From assembly GCF_003864295.1 (NCBI RefSeq), contig NZ_BDQK01000017.1, forward strand, positions 310,001 through 374,000: a stretch of DNA of 64,000 nt, written 5' to 3'. This stretch comes from Aphanothece sacrum FPU1. Lineage in GTDB: Bacteria > Cyanobacteriota > Cyanobacteriia > Cyanobacteriales > Microcystaceae. The translations under genes and the position numbers were made by a program. Below are positions 26,889 to 33,856 of this stretch, piece by piece. Below the pieces are notes generated by a model, which did no database searches, had not been told where the DNA came from, and was given only the letters and a program-made list of their open reading frames with translations. The first letter of the stretch is position 1. Each line of letters begins with the position of its first letter.

Positions 26889-27054
26889 GGCTCTCCCGAC
26901 ATCTTGGTATAAAATGTATGTCGCAGCTACAATACTTAAGATGGTGGGTTACGACGCGCCTTTAAACTTATGAGTTTTTCATCAAAATCATAGCCGCGTC
27001 TAACCCACCCTACAAATTATAAGCTTTACTTATCACCACAGGTACGGGAGATCC
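26889..27054. mobile_element. MITE-like element, GGCTCTCCCG-ended family, copy 2
   Basis: The 166-bp copy shares the ends and the internal GGTGGGTTACGACGCGCC and GCCGCGTCTAACCCACC arms with copy 1 at 19257-19421. It lies between the phytase-like gene and the small membrane-protein gene, next to an interrupted palindromic repeat. Confidence 0.8.
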
Positions 27055-27060
27055 ATTTGC

Positions 27061-27183
27061 TTAGTGTGCTGACCCATTGCCATCATAATTATCAGAGTCA
27101 TAAAATCCATTCTTAGTCCCAAAAAATAGACAAGAAACAATAAAGATTCCGGTTAAGATGACCAGAAGTAATTTAACGTCCAT
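27061..27183 (-). CDS. Small single-helix membrane protein (40 aa)
   Basis: The frame runs from the ATG at 27181-27183 to a TAA at 27061 and encodes 40 residues. A membrane helix (VKLLLVILTGIFIVSCLFF) is followed by a polar tail, GTKNGFYDSDNYDGNGSAH. The helix followed by a patterned Gly/Asp/Asn tail looks like a real small protein of the kind found in photosynthetic complexes. I do not recognise the family with certainty. AGGAG precedes the ATG by about 11 bases. It is part of a palindrome (AGGAG-CCTCCTT) that could hide the ribosome site. It follows the antiporter gene region on the same strand but has its own gap. Confidence 0.6.
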   Translation of the reverse strand: MDVKLLLVILTGIFIVSCLFFGTKNGFYDSDNYDGNGSAH

Positions 27184-27251
27184 AATAAGGAGGCTCCTCA
27201 CTATTCAAAAGTTTTCACCTTAATATTAACAAAAACATCAAAATCCTTTTA

Positions 27252-29186
27252 TTAAGACTTCATAGTGGCCGTCCAAGAATCTGAGGCCACTGGTTCTTTC
27301 ATTCGGGAAACCAGGGGGATTTCTTCCACTTCTGATAAGGGTTCTAAGACTAACTCACGGGAAGATTGAATGCCTCCAGAAAGACGTTTGAGCAGTTTTG
27401 GACGGGGATCATGTAAAAGATACATCACTTCATCCGCAAGTTGCCAGTCTTCCGTTGCTTTAACCACTTGTAGACTACCTTGTCGTTTAACTAATAAGGG
27501 TAAGAGTTCGCCTGCTCGAATTAGAGCCTGAAAATGAGCCTGTTGTAAAGAAAATCCGGGTTCTTTAAAGGAAGTTTTCCCTAATTTAATTTGTCCTTCA
27601 TGGAGATATTCATTCCATGTTTTAATCAACTGTTGATCGACAAAAGCCGCATTTACTTTGGTTTTATGATTATTTTGCGGGGAATTACTGGGAAAAACAG
27701 CAAATACACGAGGAGGATGAAATTCTTCTACTGCTCGCTGAGCCAAAACGAGATTAACCTCTCCATTACTGGTTAAGGCCATAAACGTTCCCATAGACTG
27801 AATACCCGCTTCTTCTAAGACATCAGGGTCAAGTCCACTACTTTGAAACACTGACAACCCTTCAAGTTGAGCTTGATAACAGGATTCGGGATCAGTATCA
27901 ATCAATACAACTGATTCCCCTTGTTGTTGAAACAATCTTCCTATTAAACGTCCCAAGGAATTACAGCCAATAATAACGGCTCCGGTTGCTTCTAAGGAAT
28001 TAATTTTTAAAGTTTGAGCTACCCAACGGGCCGATAACCCTTGAACAAAAACTGTCATCATAATGGTGAGAAAAACCATCGCTTTGATGGACTCTCCCCC
28101 ATTAATGCCCCTTTGGGTCAATAAAATAGCAAATAGAGAAGCCACTGAGGCTGAGACAATGCCTCGTGGAGAAATCCAAGCTAAAAATAGTTTTTGTCGC
28201 CAACTCAGTCCACTGTTAATTGTACACACAGCCACACTAATAGGCCGTACCACCAACATCAGGGTCAGAACTGTTAAAACACTGCCCCATCCTAAAGCAA
28301 AGATACTATCAATTGAGAGATCTGCTGCTAATAGGACAAACAAAACTGACACAGATAATACGGTTAGTTGTCCTTTAAAGCGTCTAATGAGCCTTTCTTC
28401 AGGAATAGCGGAAGCCTTCAAGACAACACCTGCAACCACCGTAGCCATTAGTCCAGATTCACTACGACACAGTTGGGACAACCCAAACAGTCCCCAAACT
28501 CCGGCTAAAACAATCAGATTTTTGAGATCGTCTGATAAAAAGTTCGTATTTTTGAGAATAAACCCTAATAAACCCCCACCAAGCCCCCCAATAATCAGGC
28601 CAATGACAAATCGTATCCCTAAACCGCTAAAAATTTCTATCGCACTAGCATTACTATTAAGAATTGTATCTAATACCACTACCGCCAAAATTGCTCCTAC
28701 CGGGTCAATGAGAACCCCTTCACCTTCAAGCAAGGTGGCCACTTGGCGATCAACCTGAACTTGTTTGAGTAGGGGACTAATGACTGTTGGCCCCGTCACA
28801 ACCACTAAGGCTGCATAGAGAAAGGCAATAGACCAAGGAAATTCAGCTAACCAGTGGGCTGCCATTCCTCCCCCAATTAAGGTGATCAGAGTGCCAACGG
28901 TAACAAGATTTCGCAGTGTCCCTGATACCCGTCCCAAATCTCGTAATTCTAAATTTAATCCGCCCTCAAACAAGATAATGGCAACTGATAAGGCTACTAA
29001 TACTTCTAATCCTACTCCTAGTTGATGGGGATGGAGCAGGTTTAGCACTTCTGGCCCCAAAAGAATGCCAAACAACAGTAAAAAAACAATACTCGGTACT
29101 TTCAAAAATTCTGCTGCCACTTGTGCGCTGATGCCTGCAAGAACAGTCATCACAATTTGTAAAGTTAGTTCAAAAGATTCTTCCAT
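27252..29186 (-). CDS. CPA1-type cation/proton antiporter with TrkA-N (RCK) domain
   Basis: This inner-membrane Na+/H+ or K+/H+ exchanger has 644 residues. About 12 transmembrane helices (residues 1-390) carry CPA motifs such as ALSVAIILFEGGLNL and VVTGPTVISPLL with the conserved T-G-P. A soluble TrkA-N/RCK nucleotide-binding domain starts at GAVIIGCNSLGRLIGRLFQQQGE (the G-x-N-x-x-G dinucleotide loop) with VVLIDTDPE. A further C-terminal domain of about 120 residues probably has regulatory use. It is monocistronic; ion specificity cannot be told from sequence. Confidence 0.9.
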   Translation of the reverse strand: MEESFELTLQIVMTVLAGISAQVAAEFLKVPSIVFLLLFGILLGPEVLNLLHPHQLGVGLEVLVALSVAIILFEGGLNLELRDLGRVSGTLRNLVTVGTLITLIGGGMAAHWLAEFPWSIAFLYAALVVVTGPTVISPLLKQVQVDRQVATLLEGEGVLIDPVGAILAVVVLDTILNSNASAIEIFSGLGIRFVIGLIIGGLGGGLLGFILKNTNFLSDDLKNLIVLAGVWGLFGLSQLCRSESGLMATVVAGVVLKASAIPEERLIRRFKGQLTVLSVSVLFVLLAADLSIDSIFALGWGSVLTVLTLMLVVRPISVAVCTINSGLSWRQKLFLAWISPRGIVSASVASLFAILLTQRGINGGESIKAMVFLTIMMTVFVQGLSARWVAQTLKINSLEATGAVIIGCNSLGRLIGRLFQQQGESVVLIDTDPESCYQAQLEGLSVFQSSGLDPDVLEEAGIQSMGTFMALTSNGEVNLVLAQRAVEEFHPPRVFAVFPSNSPQNNHKTKVNAAFVDQQLIKTWNEYLHEGQIKLGKTSFKEPGFSLQQAHFQALIRAGELLPLLVKRQGSLQVVKATEDWQLADEVMYLLHDPRPKLLKRLSGGIQSSRELVLEPLSEVEEIPLVSRMKEPVASDSWTATMKS

Positions 29187-29502
29187 AGCGTTATAGATGG
29201 CAGGCCACTCTTATTAAGTGTGCTTCCTTCTAATGACCTCCTGTGAATTGGTGACTAATTCGGTGAAAAATTCCCTTGAAATATAAATAAATGGAATTTG
29301 CCGTTAGATCATTACCCTGAGTATTCTAGCATTTAGGTTCTAGAAGGAGTTACTGACTTAGCAATCAGTTATAACATTAATATTAATGCAATTCCTCCAA
29401 GTTATCTTTTTAGTCTCTAAGATAATATCCCTCACAACTTGATTTAAACATCAATTAATTGTTAAGAATCTATGCGATTTTGCTCCTTTTTTTATTAATT
29501 TT

Positions 29503-29522
29503 GTTAAGATAATTATCCTAAC
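29503..29522. promoter_or_regulatory. 20-bp inverted repeat just upstream of proA
   Basis: GTTAAGATAATTATCCTAAC is palindromic with one mismatch per arm and lies 17 bp before the proA ATG. It overlaps the place where a promoter or operator would act and resembles AT-rich dyads bound by Fur-like or other dimeric repressors. The rest of the 353-bp gap 29187-29539 shows no gene. Confidence 0.35.
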
Positions 29523-29539
29523 AATAAATATTTTAAACT

Positions 29540-30853
29540 ATGATGGTCGCCACTACTTCTCAATCTTTATCTCTGATTGAAATTGCTCAAAAAACTCGTG
29601 AATCCTCCCGTCAATTAGCCATTCTTTCAACAGAAGCTCGTAATCAGGCAATAGAAGCGATGGCTGAAGCTTTAGAAATGGCTTCCCATGAAATTATACA
29701 AGCTAATGAAGCTGACTGTCAAGCAGCAGAATTCGCCGGAATTTCTCAACCTTTATATAACCGTTTAAAGCTAGGAGAAACGAAATTAAAAGCCACTATA
29801 AAGGGGGTTAGAGATGTCATTAAATTATCTGATCCTGTCGGTAGTATACAAATTAAAAGAGAATTAGATCAAGGATTAATATTAAAACGAGTTACCTGTC
29901 CTTTAGGGGTATTAGGTATCATTTTTGAAGCTCGTCCTGAAGCTTTAATTCAAATTACCAGTTTAGCTATAAAATCTGGTAATGGAGTAATTTTGAAAGG
30001 AGGGAAAGAAGCTATTAAGTCTTGTCAAATTTTAGTTAAAGTTATTCGAGAGGCTTTAATTAATACTCAAGTTAATCCTGATGCGGTACAACTTTTGACT
30101 ACTCGTGAAGAAATTCAAGCTTTATTAGAGTTAGATAAATATGTCGATCTAATTATTCCTAGAGGCTCTAATGAATTTGTGCGTTATATTCAAGCAAATA
30201 CTATTATTCCTGTCTTAGGTCATGCGGATGGTATTTGTCATTTATATATAGATAAAGAAGCAGATATAGAGAAGGCTATCTCTATTACTATAGATTCTAA
30301 AACTCAATATCCTGCTGCTTGTAATGCTATTGAAACTTTATTGGTTCATGGAGATATTGCAGGAAAAATTTTACCACAAATAGCACAAGCATTAATTACC
30401 CATAAAGTAGAATTAAAAGGGGATAAATTAACTAAAAATTATCTTAATATTACAGTCGCAACTGATGAAGATTGGAAGACGGAATATAGTGATCTAATTT
30501 TGTCTATTAAGATTGTAGAATCTTTAGAAGAAGCGATTAATCACATTAATACTTATGGTTCAAAACATACGGATGCTATTGTGACAGAAGATAATAATGT
30601 GGCTGAAATTTTCTTAAATAAAGTTGATGCGGCGGGGGTATTTCATAACTGTTCAACTCGGTTTGCTGATGGGTTTCGTTATGGGTTTGGGGCCGAAGTA
30701 GGAATCAGTACCCAAAAAATGCCCCCTAGAGGCCCTGTTGGATTGGAAGGTTTGGTAACATATAAATATCAAATGACAGGAAATGGCCATATAGTAGACA
30801 CTTATTCTGGTGAAAATAGTAAATCTTTTACCCATAAAGATCTGTTAGAGTAG
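29540..30853 (+). CDS. proA: Gamma-glutamyl phosphate reductase
   Basis: This is the second step of proline synthesis, reducing glutamyl-5-phosphate to the semialdehyde with NADPH. The 437-residue length is slightly above the E. coli enzyme, with a typical N-terminal helix region ([18 protein letters not shown]). Signatures include [29 protein letters not shown], the catalytic cysteine region [14 protein letters not shown], and [20 protein letters not shown] near the end. The start is ATGATG, so Met1 or Met2 are both possible. It is monocistronic. Confidence 0.96.
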   Translation: MMVATTSQSLSLIEIAQKTRESSRQLAILSTEARNQAIEAMAEALEMASHEIIQANEADCQAAEFAGISQPLYNRLKLGETKLKATIKGVRDVIKLSDPVGSIQIKRELDQGLILKRVTCPLGVLGIIFEARPEALIQITSLAIKSGNGVILKGGKEAIKSCQILVKVIREALINTQVNPDAVQLLTTREEIQALLELDKYVDLIIPRGSNEFVRYIQANTIIPVLGHADGICHLYIDKEADIEKAISITIDSKTQYPAACNAIETLLVHGDIAGKILPQIAQALITHKVELKGDKLTKNYLNITVATDEDWKTEYSDLILSIKIVESLEEAINHINTYGSKHTDAIVTEDNNVAEIFLNKVDAAGVFHNCSTRFADGFRYGFGAEVGISTQKMPPRGPVGLEGLVTYKYQMTGNGHIVDTYSGENSKSFTHKDLLE

Positions 30854-30901
30854 ATAGGATAAGTAGGTAAACAAAATTAATTATACAAAATTTGTAGTAG
30901 G

Positions 30902-30958
30902 GGCGGGTTTTTTACATAAATCAATGATTCTCACCAAAAAACTGGATAAACCCGCCCC
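30902..30958. repeat. GGGCGGGTTT palindromic repeat, copy 2 (complete)
   Basis: GGGGCGGGTTTTTTACAT and its partner ending AAACCCGCCCCT form a stem around TCAATGATTCTCACC. The same unit lies inverted and truncated at 26836-26888. Here it lies 50 bp after proA and may serve as its transcript 3' end. Confidence 0.7.
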
Positions 30959-31065
30959 TATTACCCTTGTTACTCAACCATTACGACTATATCAAAACCC
31001 GCGCCTTGACTGTGCAATTAATTTTGCTTTGGTACTTAACATTCTTTAGGAGAGAATAGGTTATT

Positions 31066-31413
31066 ATGGATCTTTTAATCGCTTGGTTAGTAACTGCAAT
31101 CAGTTTATTAATTATTGCTCAATTACCTATTGGGGTAGAGATTGATAATTTTGGTAAAGCGTTAGTCGCAGCCATTGTTTTTGGCATTTTGAATGCGGTT
31201 ATTAAACCGATTTTAGTTGTTTTAACGATTCCTTTAACTATCTTAACTTTGGGTTTATTTTTGTTTGTTGTAAATGCCATTGTCTTTGGTTTAGCGGCAG
31301 CTTTAGTTCAAGGTTTTAGGTTACGTTATGGGTTTTGGAGTGCCATTTTTGGTTCAGTTTTCCTCAGTATAGTTAATAGTTTGTTATTGAATATTGTCAA
31401 GAGTGCAACTTAA
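31066..31413 (+). CDS. Phage holin family (DUF/superfamily IV) small membrane protein
   Basis: This 115-residue, very hydrophobic protein has four predicted membrane helices. The start MDLLIAWLVTAISLLIIAQL and the motif FGILNAVIKPILVVLTIPLTI are typical of the phage holin family IV (YvlD-like) proteins of free-living bacteria. These proteins are not phage genes and have no clear function. AGGAGA lies about 9 bases upstream of the ATG. It is monocistronic and followed by a tandem repeat and a hairpin. Confidence 0.8.
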   Translation: MDLLIAWLVTAISLLIIAQLPIGVEIDNFGKALVAAIVFGILNAVIKPILVVLTIPLTILTLGLFLFVVNAIVFGLAAALVQGFRLRYGFWSAIFGSVFLSIVNSLLLNIVKSAT

Positions 31414-31415
31414 TT

Positions 31416-31475
31416 TGACACCTTGAAAGCTGACACATTGAAATCTGACACCTTGAAAGTTAACACCTTGAAAGG
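31416..31475. repeat. 15-bp tandem repeat, 4 copies
   Basis: Four head-to-tail units follow the consensus TGACACCTTGAAAGC, with substitutions in units 2 and 4. They begin three bases after the stop codon of the holin-family gene. They have no direct-repeat/spacer organisation, so this is not a CRISPR array. Confidence 0.85.
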
Positions 31476-31491
31476 TGTAGCTAAGAAAACG

Positions 31492-31511
31492 AAGCCCGCC
31501 TTCGCGGGCTT
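31492..31511. terminator. Hairpin AAGCCCGC-CTTC-GCGGGCTT
   Basis: The 8-bp perfect stem with a CTTC tetraloop lies 80 bp after the holin-family gene and 34 bp before the helicase gene. It belongs to the dispersed ACGAAG-hairpin family (see 8.9, 18.1, 20.9, 33.7, 38.5 and 60.4 kb). It has only a weak T-run, so termination is uncertain. Confidence 0.5.
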
Positions 31512-31544
31512 AAATATTCGGTTATTATGATATAATTAAGTAAG

Positions 31545-33014
31545 ATGGATGAAGATAACATTATTAATTTAAGCATTGATTGGGATAGATTAATACAAGA
31601 ATATGAAAAGCGATCGCGTCGTTCTCAAGTAGCAGAAAAAAAAGGAATTTATCAGGTTTCCTCTCAAAAAAATCCTAGTTTACCCCCTTCTATTCAATTA
31701 CGAGATTATCAACAGCAAGCGGTTATTAATTGGTTTAAAAATAAGGGTAGAGGAACATTAAAAATGGCTACTGGAAGCGGTAAAACTATTACTGCTTTAG
31801 CCATTGCTATAGAATTATATCAAAAAATAGGACTAAAAGTTTTATTAGTTGTTTGTCCTTATCGTCATTTAGTCACCCAATGGGACAGAGAATGTCAAAA
31901 GTTTAACCTCAATCCTATTTTAGCATTTGATAGCGTTCATCACTGGCAAAATGAATTGTCTAATCAATTATATAATATTCATTCAAGTCATCAATCTTTT
32001 TTGACTATTATTACTACAAACTCTACTTTAATTAGCGAAGGATTTCAATCTCAAGTTAAATTTTTCCCTGACAAAAGTTTAATTATTGGTGATGAAGCAC
32101 ATCATTTAGGTTCCCCTCGTCTTGAAGAAAGTTTACCTCGAAATATTGGTTTAAGATTAGCTTTATCTGCCACTCCTGAAAGATATTTTGATGAAGAAGG
32201 AACCGAGTCATTATTGAGTTATTTTGGAAAAATAATTCAACCAGAATTCACCTTAAAAGATGCCATCAAAAAACAAGCATTAGTCTCTTATTTATACTAT
32301 CCTATTTTTGTTGAATTAACAGAATCAGAAGCTTTTATTTATGCTAAATTAACACAGCGAATTGGTTGGGCATTAGCTAAGAATGAAAGGTTGATCAATA
32401 ATGAAAATCTCACCTCTTTATTAATGCAGCGATCGCGGTTAATAGGTACAGCAGAAAATAAATTAATAGCCTTACAAGAGTTAATGAAAACTCGTTTAGA
32501 TACCCATCATACACTCTTTTATTGTGGAGATGGTTATATAGACAATGGAACCCATAATTATCAACGACAAATTGAAGCTGTTACCCGTATTTTAGGAGTA
32601 GAATTAGGATATAGAGTTAATACTTATACAGCAGAAACTCCTTTAGAAGAACGAGAAAAAATCCGACAACAATTTGAGAGAGGAGACTTACAAGGGTTAG
32701 TATCAATTCGTTGTTTAGATGAAGGAGTAGACATACCTGAAATTCAACAAGCGGTAATTTTAGCAAGTACAGGAAACCCGCATCAATTTATTCAAAGACG
32801 AGGACGAGTTTTACGTCCCTATCCTAATAAGAAACAAGCTACCATTTATGATATGATAGTTATGCCTCCAGATTTAGATCGGGCAACTTGGGAAGTGGAA
32901 AGAAACTTATTAAGAAAAGAATTAAAACGGTTTATGGAATTTGCTAAAATTGCTAATAATGCTGAAGAAGCAAGTCAAAAATTAATGGACATTCAAGAAC
33001 AATATAAATTATAA
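31545..33014 (+). CDS. Superfamily II DEAD/DEAH-box helicase (type III restriction Res-like)
   Basis: This ATP-dependent nucleic-acid translocase has 489 residues. Motifs in order are the Q-like region LRDYQQQAVINWF, Walker A MATGSGKT (76-81 is TGSGKT), motif Ia VVCPYRHLVTQW, motif II GDEAHH, motif III LALSATPER, motif V IRCLDEGVDIPE and motif VI QFIQRRGRVLRP. The N-terminus has a short acidic extension. It resembles the helicase core of DISARM/UvrB-like and Res proteins but has no fused nuclease. It begins an accessory stretch with toxin-antitoxin, NACHT and xisHI genes, so a defence role is possible but unproven. Confidence 0.88.
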   Translation: MDEDNIINLSIDWDRLIQEYEKRSRRSQVAEKKGIYQVSSQKNPSLPPSIQLRDYQQQAVINWFKNKGRGTLKMATGSGKTITALAIAIELYQKIGLKVLLVVCPYRHLVTQWDRECQKFNLNPILAFDSVHHWQNELSNQLYNIHSSHQSFLTIITTNSTLISEGFQSQVKFFPDKSLIIGDEAHHLGSPRLEESLPRNIGLRLALSATPERYFDEEGTESLLSYFGKIIQPEFTLKDAIKKQALVSYLYYPIFVELTESEAFIYAKLTQRIGWALAKNERLINNENLTSLLMQRSRLIGTAENKLIALQELMKTRLDTHHTLFYCGDGYIDNGTHNYQRQIEAVTRILGVELGYRVNTYTAETPLEEREKIRQQFERGDLQGLVSIRCLDEGVDIPEIQQAVILASTGNPHQFIQRRGRVLRPYPNKKQATIYDMIVMPPDLDRATWEVERNLLRKELKRFMEFAKIANNAEEASQKLMDIQEQYKL

Positions 33015-33053
33015 TTAAATAAATGTTGTATATTTGCTCTTATTTAGGATCAT

Positions 33054-33386
33054 CTACTTCGTTGATTTTTTTTGAGAAATTTTATGACTTAATTGATCAA
33101 AAATTTCTTGACTTAATTCGTCATCTGAGGTAACTTTTTCTCGTTGAGATAATATGACATCAATACTTTTATCGTCTATTTCTCCTAATTCTTGAATTAG
33201 ATGAAAAAATGATTGCTTTTGTTGTGTAATGTCGTTTTCTGATAGACTGGTAACAGTATAAGCAATAGAGACTTGACGGGTTAAAGCATAGACAATATAT
33301 TGATTTAAAGATATTCCTTCTTTTTGGGCTAAATTAACTAATTGTTGATGAAGTGTTTCCGGTAATTTTACAGTTAAACGACTCAT
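33054..33386 (-). CDS. HicB-like ribbon-helix-helix antitoxin
   Basis: The 110-residue protein begins with a ribbon-helix-helix DNA-binding motif, RLTVKLPETLHQQLVNLA, then EGISLNQYIVYALTRQV. This is the HicB/CopG-like antitoxin pattern. The rest is acidic and probably wraps the partner. It directly follows the remnant of a PIN-family toxin gene on the same strand: the toxin stop at 33387 is adjacent to its start at 33386. Because the toxin is truncated, this antitoxin is probably an orphan. Confidence 0.75.
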   Translation of the reverse strand: MSRLTVKLPETLHQQLVNLAQKEGISLNQYIVYALTRQVSIAYTVTSLSENDITQQKQSFFHLIQELGEIDDKSIDVILSQREKVTSDDELSQEIFDQLSHKISQKKSTK

Positions 33387-33605
33387 TTATTCCTCCTTAT
33401 TATTGACTAATTTAATACCGAGTTCTGTGGGTGTCATCACTTGTAATCCTAACGCTTTTTTTGCCCTTTTAAAATCACGAATATTTGAAGTAATGATAAT
33501 GGCATTTCCATTCATTCCACAGTCAATAACTAAATCATCTCCTGGGTCGGGAGAAGTAGGTCGCCATGTGTAGTATATTGAGATCAATAATATGTTTCTA
33601 CCGGA
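33387..33605 (-). pseudogene. PIN-family toxin, C-terminal remnant
   Basis: The open frame encodes only the C-terminal half of a COG1569-type PIN toxin: YYTWRPTSPDPGDDLVIDC, then AIIITSNIRDFKRA and LGLQVMTPTEL. The N-terminal half with the first catalytic Asp is absent. There is no ATG; the frame can start only at a TTG (33587) or run back into the MITE-like repeat that begins at about 33592. The repeat boundary coincides with the loss of the gene start. The product would lack part of the active site, so I treat it as broken. Confidence 0.7.
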
Positions 33606-33772
33606 CTTATTCTGCTAAATTATCACAAATAATAAACTTTAACTCGCTCAGAGTTAAGCTATACAAACAAAGGTTGCCTACGCAACCTAGAATTTAGTCT
33701 GCGAAGGCGGACTTAGTTTTATAGGATCAGACATAAGATCTGTTATTAATTATTAGTTTAGCATAGTAAGTT
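33592..33772. mobile_element. MITE-like modular repeat that truncates a PIN toxin gene
   Basis: Read on the minus strand, it has CTTATGTCTGATCCTATA, a hairpin AGTCCGC-CTTC-GCAGACT, GGTTGCGTAGGCAACC, TTTGTTTGTATAGC, and then a right part to TTTAGCAGAATAAGTCCGG. This is the same order as 20911-21048. TTCTGCTAAAT and ATTAGTTTAGCATA near the ends are inverted. There are no coding genes. Confidence 0.75.
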
Positions 33773-33833
33773 CTGTAAAACAAAATGAATCAATAATATT
33801 GACACTAAACCCCTAACTATAACCCAAAATTTC

Positions 33834-33856
33834 GGGGCTTAATAGTATTAAGCCCC
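33834..33856. terminator. Palindrome GGGGCTTAATAGTATTAAGCCCC at NACHT gene 3' end
   Basis: A near-perfect palindrome overlaps the last base of the NACHT gene stop codon and is preceded on its minus-strand downstream side by an A/T-rich stretch. It is the same family as 15504-15524 and 46779-46799. It is plausible as a transcript end. Confidence 0.5.

Noticed and set aside
28063-28758. 231-residue plus-strand ORF
   Set aside because: It is the mirror frame of the antiporter's membrane helices; its composition is Thr/Pro/Lys-rich and shadow-like.
31066-31413. Holin-family protein as evidence for a prophage
   Set aside because: No capsid, terminase, integrase or lysin genes are nearby. This family is widespread outside phages.
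31416-31475. Short regular repeats as a possible CRISPR array
   Set aside because: The 15-bp units are directly adjacent with no spacers and only four copies; no cas gene is near.
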